The notes under the pieces were generated by a model. The model was not told the DNA's origin, searched no databases, and was given only the letters and a program-made list of their open reading frames with translations. Of a stretch of DNA of 64,000 nucleotides, positions 21,132 to 32,289 are shown one piece after another. The stretch is taken from the NCBI GenBank assembly GCA_015680685.1, contig MNCI01029622.1, positions 25,859-89,858 on the forward strand, written 5' to 3'. A program made the position numbers and the translations under genes. The DNA comes from Gnetum montanum. Taxonomy: Eukaryota; Streptophyta; Gnetopsida; Gnetales; Gnetaceae. Numbering within the stretch: position 1 is the first letter of the stretch; each line of letters begins with the position of its first letter.

Positions 21132-22800
21132 ATGGGCTGCTCAAGCGACCCCACTAGTGGGAGCCACTCCTACAACACCTCTAGTGGGACTAGTTGATGC
21201 ACCAATGGCACCTCCAATGATGGCTGCTTCAGCAACCCCACAAGCAATCTAATTCATGCAACCTCTCATAACACCTCCAGGATTGAATCAAGCCTTTCAA
21301 CTTATCCAGCCCATCATAGACAAAGTTAAGTGGCTTAAAGTGGCTAGTTCTAAAATAGTCCAATTAATGGACTTTTAAGATGATGACCCAATCAGCCCAG
21401 TTGTTCCTCCACTTACATTGCCCCATGGGGTGCAACTTCCCCAATTTACAAAATACAATAGAGAGGGTGATCTGAATGTCCACCTAGTTAGCTTCAGATC
21501 TAAATCCTTGTTATTACAACCATGGCCACATGCTATCATTCATGTTTTTTCCATGTCATTGACTAGCAAGGCTTTGAATTGGTATCTCACACTTCCTCAC
21601 GCATCAATTGTAATGTTAGAAAAATTGTTGAGCCATTTTGTGACTTGCTTCAAGTATAACTTGAAGTTGAAAGTCACCCTAGATCAACTTATGAACATTA
21701 AATAAGAACCATTAGAACCTGTTCAAAAATTTATACAACGCTGGAGCGCTACTGTAAGTGAAATCCGTGAATCAATCGTCGAATCCCATCTACTTGCTAT
21801 ATTTAAAGGGGTTGTCAATGATTTCATCAAATCTAAGTTATATTACCTAGCACCACATTTCCTTAGTCAATATTTTGCGCAAACAAAAATTATACAAGAC
21901 ACAACAAAAGTGAGTAAAGACCTAGCTTATGTAACTTACAAAAATGCATACACGAAGAAAGAGAAAGAAAAAGGAAAGGCCACCGTGGCCGCTGTGGCCA
22001 ATGAAACTAAGCCCAACAACAAACAACTTTCCAAAGCACCTAAAACCACAACCACTGCTACCAAAGCATCAAGCTCTAGTAACACAGGGGTTAGCCAACC
22101 TACAGCATCGATGGCCATAACACAAACTATGCCAAGGCCAAATTTTGAGCATAAGGATCATTCCAAATATACTCCATTGCCAATTAAGTTATTGGAGCTA
22201 TTGGTCCAACTCTTGAATGCTGGGCACATTCAGTTTAAGAAAATGTCAATAGAGGCTCGTAAGCAGCACAAGAGATATTGTGAAATCCTTCACGACCCCT
22301 CTATAGCCACACCTAATGAGCCTCCTATGCCTAAAAATTTTAGGCTTGAACGATTCTACAACTACAACCAATTGTGCAGTCATGATACCGACTATTGTCT
22401 AGCATTAAAAGATGACGTTTAATTAATGATCAATAAAGGCAAGTTGATCCTTGATGAGAGCAGTCCTGTCTAGCCTGAACATAAGTTGATGAATGTCTAT
22501 AAAGATCCATTGAATGCTAATAGTCTAGGTTACACTATTAATTCCATCAACATTGACGATAGCGAAGAATCACAACATGAGCCATTTGTGGTTTATGTGC
22601 CTCCCCATGATGCTAAAGTTCTAGTACCAACAAGGTCGCAAACCCCTTTTGTCATTAATGTCTCTCCATAGACATTTGTTACACCCTTTATACTTAAAAC
22701 TACACCACATGCCACTGCAACAACTCAAGCACCTTTCATTATCAAGGTGTCAAAGCATGCAAATTCCTCGACTACCCAAAGTCTAGTGGTGGGAACGACA
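21132..22800 (+). pseudogene. E2 gag
   Basis: The frame is interrupted by stops but keeps one phase into the protease. The core reads LPQFTKYNREGDLNVHLVSF, VFSMSLTSKALNWY, FVTCFKYNLKLKVT and EPVQKFIQRWSATV, close to the E3 gag core. A basic/Ala/Thr-rich part follows (KKEKEKGKATVAA), then FEHKDHSKYTPLPIK and a CSHDTDYC zinc-knuckle-like segment. It would encode the capsid-type structural protein. The N-terminal part is cut by the E1 insertion at 21131/21132. Confidence 0.85.
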
Positions 22801-23990
22801 TCATAGCCTTCTCATCCAAGGAAACGTGAGGAACACTTAGTAGATAAGTTGGCTAGAAAATGCACTACATTGGGCCCCCCAAAGCCCATCCCTTTTTCGG
22901 TAGTTCCTATGACCTCGTCATCAAAAGTCACTAGCATCGACACACACATGCAACCATCGCCCCTTGATCCAAGAAAATCTATTGTTCAATCCAAAGCCAC
23001 TCCTCCTCGGAAGATTCGTCTTTTAGGCCATATAGAAGAAGCAAAAACTGGCAAACAACTAGACAATGAATAGGACTTCCTAGATACTCTTTCACAGGTT
23101 AGGCAAGCTTTGAAACAAAAAAATATAACCCTAATCTTGTATGATTTAATAATGACTTCTGTAGCACACCACAAGGATTTAGTCCATATGTTAGCATTTA
23201 TCCCCATCAGTGAGAACATGCCAGCCGAGGAGAGAGCCATCCATGCTATTATGCTTCCATCTACAGAGGTAGAATCTTGACCAACTCATCTGGGTTTTCA
23301 TGACAAAGCCATCAAAGTTGACCTTGAGAAGGGTCAAGTAACAACTACCCCCATGTTTATAACAATCCATGTAGGTTAGTACAAAATTCGTAGAGTGCAT
23401 GTCGATGATGAAGCTACAACTAATGTGATCCCATTCCCCGTTGTTGACAAGTTGGGCCTAGTGGATCAAATTAAGCCCACAGAAACTTCTTGTTTAAAGT
23501 CATTCAACAAGGAACGTGTCATGGTTAAAGGAATTGTTATGATTGATTTTGTGGTAGGGGACCAATTTCCCACCAATGCAAAATTTATCATGGTATAGGA
23601 GATGCCCAAATTTAACTTGATCTTGGGAAGATCATGGTTAGCCTAGTTAAGGGCTATCTCCTCACCTATACACCAAGAAATCCACCTACCCTATGTGGGT
23701 GGAGAGGTGGTGATCTTCGGTGATGAAGTAGCCCCTCGAGCTATAAACAATATAAACGTAGAGTAAGGGTTGAAGATAGAAATCTTCGAAGATGTATCAC
23801 CTACCCATACTGAAATCCCAAGTTTGGCAAATGAGCTAGTCAAAACCACCAACTTACATGAAGAAACCACATGGGCTGAATTGCCCTTTCAAATGGTAGA
23901 TGATAGCTTGGGGAAATATCACCTCAACTCTTCTTAGCCATATGCCTTGCCTAACCCACATCGAGTTAGGAAACAATTACATGATTAAGA
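22801..23990 (+). pseudogene. E2 aspartic protease, active-site Gly replaced
   Basis: This aligns with the E3 protease. The active site reads VHVDDEATTNVIPFP (about 23395-23440), where E3 has DDGAATNVV. The conserved Gly after the catalytic Asp is Glu, so cleavage activity is not expected. The later FNLILGRSWLA motif is present. Several TAG and TGA stops lie in frame. The C-terminal tail runs to about 23990. Confidence 0.82.
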
Positions 23991-24124
23991 TCTACCTCCT
24001 ACTCTATTTCCATGAATTTTTTGCTTTAACACTTTTGTTTATATAGTATCAAGTTGCATTATGTTCACCATTTGCATTATGTTCACTGCTTGCATTATGA
24101 TCGCTACTTGTATTAGTTATATCA

Positions 24125-24290
24125 AACTGACTCGGAATGGCCTTAAACTATCGCCCAGCCCGAAGTGACCTTAAACTATCACATGGCTTGCCAAGGCCTA
24201 AAATTGGCAACCCACCCTCCATAGCAATGGCCCAAAATGGCCCTAAACTAGCATATGGCCCGAAATGGCCTAAAACTAGAGCATGGGGCC
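24125..24290 (+). repeat. Hairpin-repeat array between protease and the antisense gene (E2)
   Basis: Four or five units resemble GGCCC-GAAAT-GGCC followed by TAAAACTAGA, for example GGAATGGCCTTAAACTATC. They lie at the same border as the E3 array at 12415-12680. Confidence 0.75.
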
Positions 24291-24310
24291 CTTAAGAGGC
24301 CCAAGCACAT

Positions 24311-24313
<3 letters not shown>

Positions 24314-24345
<32 letters not shown>
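24314..24345. repeat. (TA)n microsatellite
   Basis: About sixteen TA units in a row. Confidence 0.95.
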
Positions 24346-24348
<3 letters not shown>

Positions 24349-26325
24349 ATATTAACCAAAGAAAATAAGATAAGCATCTCATGTGTCATTAAATTGCAAA
24401 TATATAATCCAAATTTGAGTCCATACTTAAGAGTGGCAACATTGCCTCATAATAAGGGGTTATAATTCAAAGAAGCAAAGAAATGTTTTCAACAAGCTAT
24501 GGGTCTTCGCTAGTGTCTTTGTCTGCTACACCACTAGGTCCCACATCCTCATGTGAATCCTACATGAATCAAACATAAAGTAATACATCAATGTGTGGGA
24601 AAGGGTAATGCATAAGGCTCTCAACAAACAAACTACAATAAAGTAAAGCTCGGGTACTTGAGATGGGCCTGCATCCATCTCCAGAGGTATTTTTTCAAGG
24701 CCAGACACTAGGCATCACAAAATCTCTTCCTTCGTTAAGTTGGGCCAATCATTGTCCCCTAGATCAACACTGGCTACAATCTTTCCTTTTTCTACAGCTG
24801 TCTAGGTAGGTGGCCCTGGGGAAAAGGTGGTAGTAGTGGTCTCCCCAAAAGGCAAGGTCACCTCTCTCTTGGGAGATTTACTCACCACTACCTATTTTGC
24901 AAATTTTTTATAGGCCTGACTAGTTCCAATTACGTCAAGAAATAACTCACGAGTATGAAATTCTATAGCTACATCCCTATACCTCTGGCAATATGCGGCA
25001 CATTCTATCTTATACATGTGTTTATGATTTTTTTGTGCCTACCCCCACTCATATACTTTGGCACTATAATCCTTCTAATCTTGATTTTTCTAGGCCAATA
25101 GATCCATTTGAGAACATTGTTCAATCATTTCCAAGGTAGTCTCATTCTTGGCTCATACAGCTAACTAATATCTAGCATAATCGATTACGGTCATACGCCA
25201 ACTACCATCTAAACTATCATGGGCCATTAAGAACTCATTCCTTGACCACAAATCTTCCAGCTCAATGGCTTGACTTACTTTCTCCTTCTCAAGCTTTTGG
25301 ACCCATTTCTAGAGGTCTTCGTTAATGCATCTACACTCCCATAGGGATCGTGCCGAGTATAGCACACATTTTATTGCCTCCTTGTATACATCACGAGGCA
25401 CCTTGGTTACCTCTAGAGGGAGTTCAGGCACAACGTTGACTTCAACCACCTGTCTTGGATCCCACTTAAGTTAAGAAGTTGTTATACCACGAATGAGAAA
25501 GCATCAATTATAAGATGATGGCAAAAATAGAATCACATAGAGAGAAAATGTTATAGTTTAAATGCACCTATCTCAGGGTTCATTTGCCTTAAACTATCAA
25601 TCATATCATCTTATACCCCTTTCTTAAAGGTAAATTTATCTAGGGTCTCTATCCATGGCTATAGGTGAAAGGAAGAGGAAGATTCAGGAGCCTTAGTAGT
25701 AGTGTCTACTGCACAACAAAGCATGTTAGCATTGTGAAGAAGAGGAAAAGGAAAGTGAGCAGTAACATAAATGACAATGCAAAGCTCCTACCCAGCAAAC
25801 CCTCAGGGGTGAGAGTAGGGGGATCATCCATCAACATACTGTCAAACAAATCATGAAACTTACAAGCCTCAAACTGTAGCCCCTCTTCCTCCAACTGACT
25901 TAAAAGTGTAGCAGCATCTTCAACCGTCATGTGTGCCTTAGGTTCTGGGGTATAGTCTATAAAAGATTCCTCTGTAGCCAGGGCCTCCTCCTTTGTAGTA
26001 GGGGCCTCCTCCTCTTCTTCCATAGCAAGAGCCTCAACCTTAGGAGTGAGAACCTCTTCTTCATCTATGAAACATAAGCTAATGTTAAGATGCTACCCCA
26101 ACATGTGCATAAAAAAAAAGACAAAAGAGAAATGAGCAAGACAGCCAAAGAATACTCACCAAAAATCATAGATCACACATTACGAACTTTGATTTGTAAT
26201 CTTTTACCCCTTTCTTCGCTTATACATGGAGGCTCTTCAATAGGATGAGGCTTCTTAAGTTGTAGCTTTGACTTTACCGTTTCTGCAATAAGGTGTGCCC
26301 TCCTCATCAGGTTACCCATGTTAGT

Positions 26326-26344
26326 GGGGGGGGGGGGGGGGGCN
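26326..26344. repeat. G homopolymer with an undetermined base
   Basis: Seventeen G are followed by C and N at 26344. It lies inside an exon of the E2 antisense gene, so frame there is unreliable. It is probably a sequencing or assembly problem. Confidence 0.9.
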
Positions 26345-28074
26345 AGCTGTCTTGTGCATGAAAAGATGGTCCTACCTGATCTTTTGTCGTTATTGAAAAG
26401 GACTCCTCGATGGCTTCCAAAGGGTCCTAAGATCGGGTAGTATGAAATACTTGGTGGATCCATGGTTTGGAGATTGGGGTACGATCCTGTAACACCCAAT
26501 TTCCATTCTCCTAGACCACCAAAAATTTGGAAAACTGTCTTAAACAAGCTATGAAAAAGGTAAAATGCACATTGAAATGGGTATCAAGCTTGTCATGGAG
26601 CTTAACCATTTCAGCCCGCAAGTCTTCAAAAAGATACTTGGCCTAATTGTAATGAGCCCCCTCTTCCTTGATCTCCCTCATAATCCAGGCCTACTTTACT
26701 ATGAGAATTTTCCCTTGGGAAAGTAACTTGGGGAAAGCACGAGCCTGGAAGATAGGGTAAATCTTATGAGCTACCTCTAATTTAATTTTCTGCATGTAAA
26801 TTCCCTTGTGATCTTTGCTGGTCCCCAGTCATTCTTCTATGTCCCCTTAATGGTTTACATCTTTGCTAGTTTTCTCCCCCATAGGTAAACCATTAGAGGG
26901 AATGTTGAAGAGATCTAAAAAAATGTTGTTCATGATCTCAAGTACCACCTGCACATTATGGACTCGTGTGTGAAAGTGGTTGGTGCTTTCTGTAAAAGAA
27001 CTGACAAGGGTAAGCATTTTCACAGCTAGAATGCTTGGATTTACTACCAAAAAGAGGTCCATGAGCCCAGCCTCTTGGACCTTCTAAACAATGGTGACTA
27101 GAGCTCCATTGTACAGCCAAAATTGTGACTCATCAACTTCACCATACTTAAAGAAGAAGTTAGTTTCGTTACGACCTAAGGTGATTACTATAACTTCTTT
27201 GGACTTAGCTGCCACTGCAATAATCAAGAATAAAATCAACAGAAAAAGTGCAACAATAAAACTAATCAATTGATTAATCAAGAGCATATGAAAACACATG
27301 TAGAACCTAACTCACCTGGTGTGAATGGCGTAGGGAATGGTGGTATTTTCACTAGAACTTCCTCCATGGTAGGTACTCTATGAGATGCCCACGCACCATC
27401 CAACCATCCAAGTTTCTCAAACTTTAGATAGAACTTAGAGTACTTGGTTGGATAAGTCCTAAAGTCGGTCCCAAGTTGTTCTATAACACCGACATGCACG
27501 TTCTTGGTAGAAGAGAACTCTTGTAAGGCTATTTCAGCCAGGGCCAACGCCCCCTCTTTATCATGAAGACCATCCTTGTCAATTACAAATTTGGCAATAC
27601 CTAGAACACAATAAGCATCCCAACTATACAAGATAAATGATATAACACTTCTAAGTATCTTCACAGGACTCACCTACCAGCACAGTAAACAATTCCATAT
27701 GGGTTCTAGAAGAAGGTGTCCAAATGATGAGCAACAAACAATGTGTTGTACTTGTGGTGGCACTTGAATTCAGGCATGGCCCAAACCTAAGATAAGAGTC
27801 TCAAGCCTTTTGGATGCCAACTTGAGCCCCCTACCCCTTCACCTTCACCTAAGATAACGTTTCAACTAGGACACCTGCAGTCTCGGCTGACAAGTGTGAC
27901 CATACCATCACACTAAAGTGACGAAGGAGGAACTCTAAGAATTTTCATGTGCCTTCTTAAAACCAGACCACCTGGTCCCTTACTCATGCATGGGAAGGGG
28001 GAACATTAGCTACAGGAGCACTTAGGCAACATGGAACACCTACCAGCTCGATCATGATCAAGATTGGTTTCAAA

Positions 28075-29100
28075 ATAACCCTGCGTGTCATGACAAAAAA
28101 ACGTTAGTTTACAATTAAGGCACTTTGTGAGGAAAAGACTTTTAAAAAATGTTTTTTCAAATGTCAGTTACGCTACTGTATAGCATAGCAGCCCCTTGTA
28201 TTCAAATTTTGCTAAGTATGAGACATTGCATCCATAGCACTATTGAGAAAACCAAAATTTTTTCCAAGTATTTGTCCCACTTTCATAACTTGTTAGGTAG
28301 CATAACAATTATAACATCCCACATAGCGTAGTGGTTGCATCATGTGCAGCGTAGCAGGTACACTCCATGTAGCATAGCGGCTACATCATGTGCAACGTAA
28401 TGGCTACACCCCGTGTAGCGTCGCAACATAGCAGGTACACCCCATGCAACATAGCAACTGCATCATGCGCAACATAACGGCTACGCCTCGTGTAGCATAG
28501 CAGCACAACAACTATGCCCCACGTAGTGTAATGCCTACGTCACATGTGATGTAGCAGCATAGCGTAACAAATACCAAAAACATGACATAGCCTGTCAGTC
28601 ATGCTATCAAAGGCGACATGGCCTAAAGAAAAAACACACAACATTTGCAAAGCCCCAACCCTATTCCACCGTGTGAAACGCAACAAAAGCAAACAACACC
28701 CACCCCATGCATGCTACGCTACCTAGAATGTGTGCTACGCCACACAGAATGTTTCAAACCCTCCAAAAAAATGATATGTCACCCCAATCACAACAACAGT
28801 GGCCATGGTAGCAACGCAATGTCCATGGCTACAGTTGCGATGGCACTAGTAATGACCATGATGACTGCCGCAAACGCAGCGACATCAGCCATAGTGTAGC
28901 GATCGTGGTGGCTACCATGGCCAAGAGCGGCAACAACCACAGCGTAGTAGCCATAGCAACCATAGCCACTAGGGTGTGGTGACCATGACAAAGAAAATTA
29001 CAATTATAGCCCCATTTAATAGAGTGCCTCAGAAAAAAAGAAAAAAAAACAAAGAGAGCAAAGCATAACATGAACAAAGGTAGCATAGCAACTTATCGAG
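28075..29100 (-). other. Intron 1 of the E2 antisense gene with TAGCATAGC-type motifs
   Basis: Between the exon-1 and FCP1-like matches, 28150-28570 is filled with units such as CATAGCGTAGTGG, GTAGCGTCGCAACATAGCAG and CAGCGTAGCAGG. These are the motif of the E1/E2 LTR clusters. A second, more GC-rich part (28790-28990) repeats ATGGCTAC/GTAGCCATAGC. Confidence 0.6.
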
Positions 29101-29342
29101 AAAATGGTGTCTCTTATCATTCCTCAATGCATGCTCTAGGGAGACTCCACAAAGTTTGCTCCCCTTTGTCCACATTGGCAAGACCTGATGTCTACACTCA
29201 CTCCTATGCACCATTGCCTTGATGTCACACTTGGGCCTGTCAGTGGTTACATTGCAACTGCTACGCTCTCTCTCTCTGAATCATGCTACGCTCTGGGCTA
29301 TTAGCTCTAACTATGAAAATGATAGGTTTACCATGGATAAAC

Positions 29343-29357
29343 CCCTATTTATAGCCT
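29343..29357 (-). promoter_or_regulatory. TATA box of the E2 antisense gene
   Basis: The minus strand reads GGCTATAAATAGGGG, about 130 bp ahead of the exon-1 match. It corresponds in position and context to GCTATAAAAGGGGGG in E3. Confidence 0.65.
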
Positions 29358-29554
29358 TCAGGGTTACAAGACATGTTACTTTTTTGGGATGTCCCATGTC
29401 CCGCATGTAATGCAGGACACTCCATGTCTCGCACGTAACACAGAACATCCCATGTCCTCTGCATAACATGGGACACCCCATGTCCCCTACAATGTAGCGC
29501 ATAAATGTCCCAAAAAAACAAAATATTTTTTTCCCTTATTTCAAAATTTTAAGC

Positions 29555-29815
29555 CTAGTGACGGTCTGCTATAACCTTAAACTAGCAATTTTGGAGTTCC
29601 CTTTACATTATAATCATAGTGATGGTCTGCTAGGACCTTAAACTAGCAATTTTGAAATATAGTTTTGCACAATGATAGTCTACTAAGACCTTAAATTGGC
29701 AATTTTGAAAATTTTTTTGCATGGCCACGGTCTGCTAAGACCTTAAACTGGCAATTTTGTAGTATAGTTTTGCATGGTCACAATTTGCTAAAGCCTTAAA
29801 CTGCCAATTTTGTAA
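29555..29815 (+). repeat. Hairpin-repeat array between the antisense gene and RT (E2)
   Basis: Five units of GGTC-TGCTAA-GACC then TTAAACTGGC and AATTTTG recur about every 55 bp. This is the clearest form of the repeat, with a 4-bp stem. Confidence 0.85.
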
Positions 29816-29887
29816 CATTGCATAATTACCTTGCATACATTTCACTTCATGTTGCTGTGTTAAGCAGGTATCACTTGACTCTATGTA

Positions 29888-29905
29888 TTTTTCTTATTTT
29901 TTTAG
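29888..29905 (+). other. Putative 3' splice site ahead of E2 RT
   Basis: A pyrimidine tract (TTTTTCTTATTTTTTTAG) ends at 29905, and GAG plus the RT leader follow. It parallels the site at 6903-6925 in E3. Confidence 0.55.
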
Positions 29906-31120
29906 GAGTTCTTGGAGAAATGGCTACGCATGTTGATCTCGATTTGCCCTTAATTCTAATAGGACCCCATGGTAGGTTCATGAGACGCTTGAATGTAGAG
30001 CTAGTAGACTTCGAACCATCCCCTTGTGACACCAACATAGCATCCTTAGAAACATCCCTAGACTGGCCCAAACATCTGGTCCAAGCCTTAGACTTAGAAG
30101 CTGGTGATGTAACTGAGGACCCCCTTATCAAAATCCCCATGACTACATCCAGGGGCAAGGTGAGAATGTTAAAGGTTAGCTTCCTATTGGAGCCATAGGT
30201 TTAACAAGATATCTCTAAAGTCATTAATGATAATGTCAAAGTGTTTTCATGGTCATATGAAGATATGTTGGGCTTAGACCCATGCACCATACAACAAAAT
30301 ATCATCCTAGATTCACGTGCCAAAGTGGTCAAACAAGAAGCTCACAAGATTAAACCAGAGATTGCCTTAGCCATGCATGATAAGATCACCAAACTTTATC
30401 AAGCAGGGTTCATCTAGGCAGTTAATTATGTGGACTGGGTATCAAACATCGTAGTCGTCCCTAAGAAAACTAGGGGTATACGAATTTGTATAGACTTCCA
30501 GGATTTGAATAAAGAAACTATTAATGACAACTTTCCATTGCCTAGTATCGACCAACTTGTTGATACTACAGCTGGACACGTCTTACTATCCTTCATGGAT
30601 GGATTCTTAGGCTACAATCAAATCCACATAAACCTAAAACATCAACTAGTCACTACCTTCATGACCCCTTAGGGAACCTTCTATTACACAATGATGCCCT
30701 TCGGGCTAAAAAATGCTAGAGCAACGTATCAAAGGGTAATGACTTATATTTTTACTGACTATCTTTTGGAAAGGCTAAATGATTATGTGGATGATATAGC
30801 CATTAAATCTAAAAAATCTCTCGATCATGCAAATGACCTAAACCTAGTCCTTCAATGTTGCCATAGGCATGACCTCCACCTCAATCCAAAAAATGTGTCT
30901 TCAAAGTCAAAATTGGACGCATGTTAGGTTTTTTAGTATCAAAAACAAGGATACATGTAGACCCTGATAAAGTTAAAGCTATTGTTAACTTAGCACCACC
31001 TACAAACCTTAAGGAGTTACATGGGTTGCAAGGTAGGATACAATTCATACGAAGGTTTATCGCAAGGCTAAAAAATAAATTGCATTCAATGCAACACTTG
31101 CTTAAAAAAGGAATTAACTT
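29906..31120 (+). pseudogene. E2 reverse transcriptase
   Basis: It begins with MATHVDLDLPLILIGPHGRF. RT landmarks are SNIVVVPKKTRGIRICIDFQ, FPLPSIDQLVDTTAGHVLLS, MMPFGLKNARATYQR and the catalytic YVDDIA. TAG stops occur after LLEP, in FI*AVNYVDW and in TP*GTFYYT, where E3 has Trp in the last. A frameshift near 30905 lies in the LNPKKCVF segment. The active-site Asp pair remains but the frame is broken. It aligns well with E3 RT over its whole length. Confidence 0.88.
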
Positions 31121-31600
31121 TGAATGGAAAAATCAATGCCAGGAAGCCTTTGATAACTTAAAGAAGGAGCTTGTTCATCTTCCCATTGTTTACCCTCCAC
31201 AGAGAGATAAGCCTTATTACATTTATCTTGCCACTTTAGACACATCTATTGCCACTTTGCTCTACCAAAAGAGAGGTGATGGTTCTGAAATTCCTATCTA
31301 CTACCTGAGTCATGTGCTGATAGCTTACGAAGCAAAATACAATGATGTAAAAAAAATTGGCTTGCTTTAGTATTCATGCTTAAAAAATGGAGGCACTATT
31401 TATTTCGTAGTTAGGTAAACATCATCTACAAAAATATCATACTCAAGGCTATTACAATCAATATATATGAAAGTAGTAAGATAGCTCGATGGAAAGCTAT
31501 AACTATAAAATTTGACCTACATTACATAGTGCAGTCATCTACAAAGGGTCAAGCGATAGCCACATAACTTACGACCTCACCCACTAATGACCAAGCAATA
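31121..31600 (+). pseudogene. E2 RT-linked RNase H
   Basis: Segments INFEWKNQCQEAFDNLKKE, PYYIYLATLDTSIATLLYQK and YYLSHVLIAYEAKYNDV are typical of the Ty3/gypsy connection and RNase H. A frameshift near 31363 and TAG/TAA stops at Gln positions follow (YLFRS*VN, IAT*LTTS). Confidence 0.82.
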
Positions 31601-31639
31601 ATAGAACCTGAATTACTAGATGAGCACGTTAGTAGTGTA

Positions 31640-32115
31640 AGCCAAGTACTTGTAGATTTTGAAGCTATTCTACATGTTGATGGTGCCTCAACTACATAAG
31701 GTGGTAGTTCCACTGCTATTCTCACATTTTCCTCTAGAGAGATTCAACCTTTCGCATATCACTTCATGTTTCTTTGCACAAACAATGTAGCAGAATATGA
31801 GGGTCTCCTTAGGGGTATTCTAGCAGCTCAAGAGTTGGGGATCCAAAACTTAGCAATTAGGGGTTATTCATAATTAGTCATTAACCAAGTTACAGAAGTC
31901 TATGCTTGTAAGGCACAACATTTACAACCTTACTGTGATCTGGCCAAATACTTACTAAAGTGGTTTGCAACCCTAGACGTGCAATCTGTACCCTACAATG
32001 AAAATACTATAGCCGATGTGTTAGCCACGTTAGCTCTAAGCGTGTCACCACACATGTTTGTCAACTTGCTTGCCTCAATAGTAAAATGTACTGACCCCAT
32101 CTGTAAGTGTGTCAT
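31640..32115 (+). pseudogene. E2 second RNase H domain
   Basis: HVDGAST, NNVAEYEGLLRGI, IRGYS*LVINQV and NENTIADVLATLAL match the E3 aRNH. An in-frame TAA lies two residues after DGAST, the same place as the TGA in E3. The catalytic D of GDS is Y here (GYS), so activity is lost. It confirms Tat lineage for E2. Confidence 0.8.
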
Positions 32116-32289
32116 ATAACCAAGAATGATATGATAATGTTAAAACATACCTCCAACATGGTGAACCCCCACACAGCCTAACACCCACCCAAAAGGATGC
32201 AGTATGAAAACAAGCATGGCAATATGTCCTCATAGGAAACGGTGCTCTATGTCGACGATCTTATGATGGGATATTATTGGCTTGCGTTA

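Larger units (their letters stand above)
24497..29230 (-). pseudogene. Antisense multi-exon gene inside E2 (homologue of the E3 gene)
   Basis: Read on the minus strand, matches to the E3 antisense gene appear in the same order. A FVES...SM exon-1 segment lies near 29.1-29.2 kb. The FCP1-like opening LIMIELVGV and FLEFLLRHFSVMVWSHL lie near 27.9-28.07 kb. NTLFVAHHLDTFF*NP lies near 27.7 kb, GALALAEIALQEF in 27.45-27.6 kb, and GLMDLFLVVNPSIL in 26.85-27.1 kb. RRAHLIAETVKSKLQLKK lies near 26.2 kb, an acidic exon (25.7-26.02 kb) precedes a GT donor, and coiled-coil parts occupy 24.6-25.5 kb. The last exon ends DVGPSGVADKDTSEDP at 24497. Stops are frequent. The Asp nucleophile is Glu here too. Confidence 0.7.

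Noticed and set aside
24314-24345. (TA)n tract as a replication origin or regulatory element
   Set aside because: A plain microsatellite between a repeat array and the antisense gene, with no further support.
28645-29086. Overlapping open frames rich in Ala, Thr, Met and Leu on both strands
   Set aside because: They come from ATGGCTAC/GTAGCCAT repeats in intron 1 of the E2 antisense gene. Composition, not selection, keeps them open.
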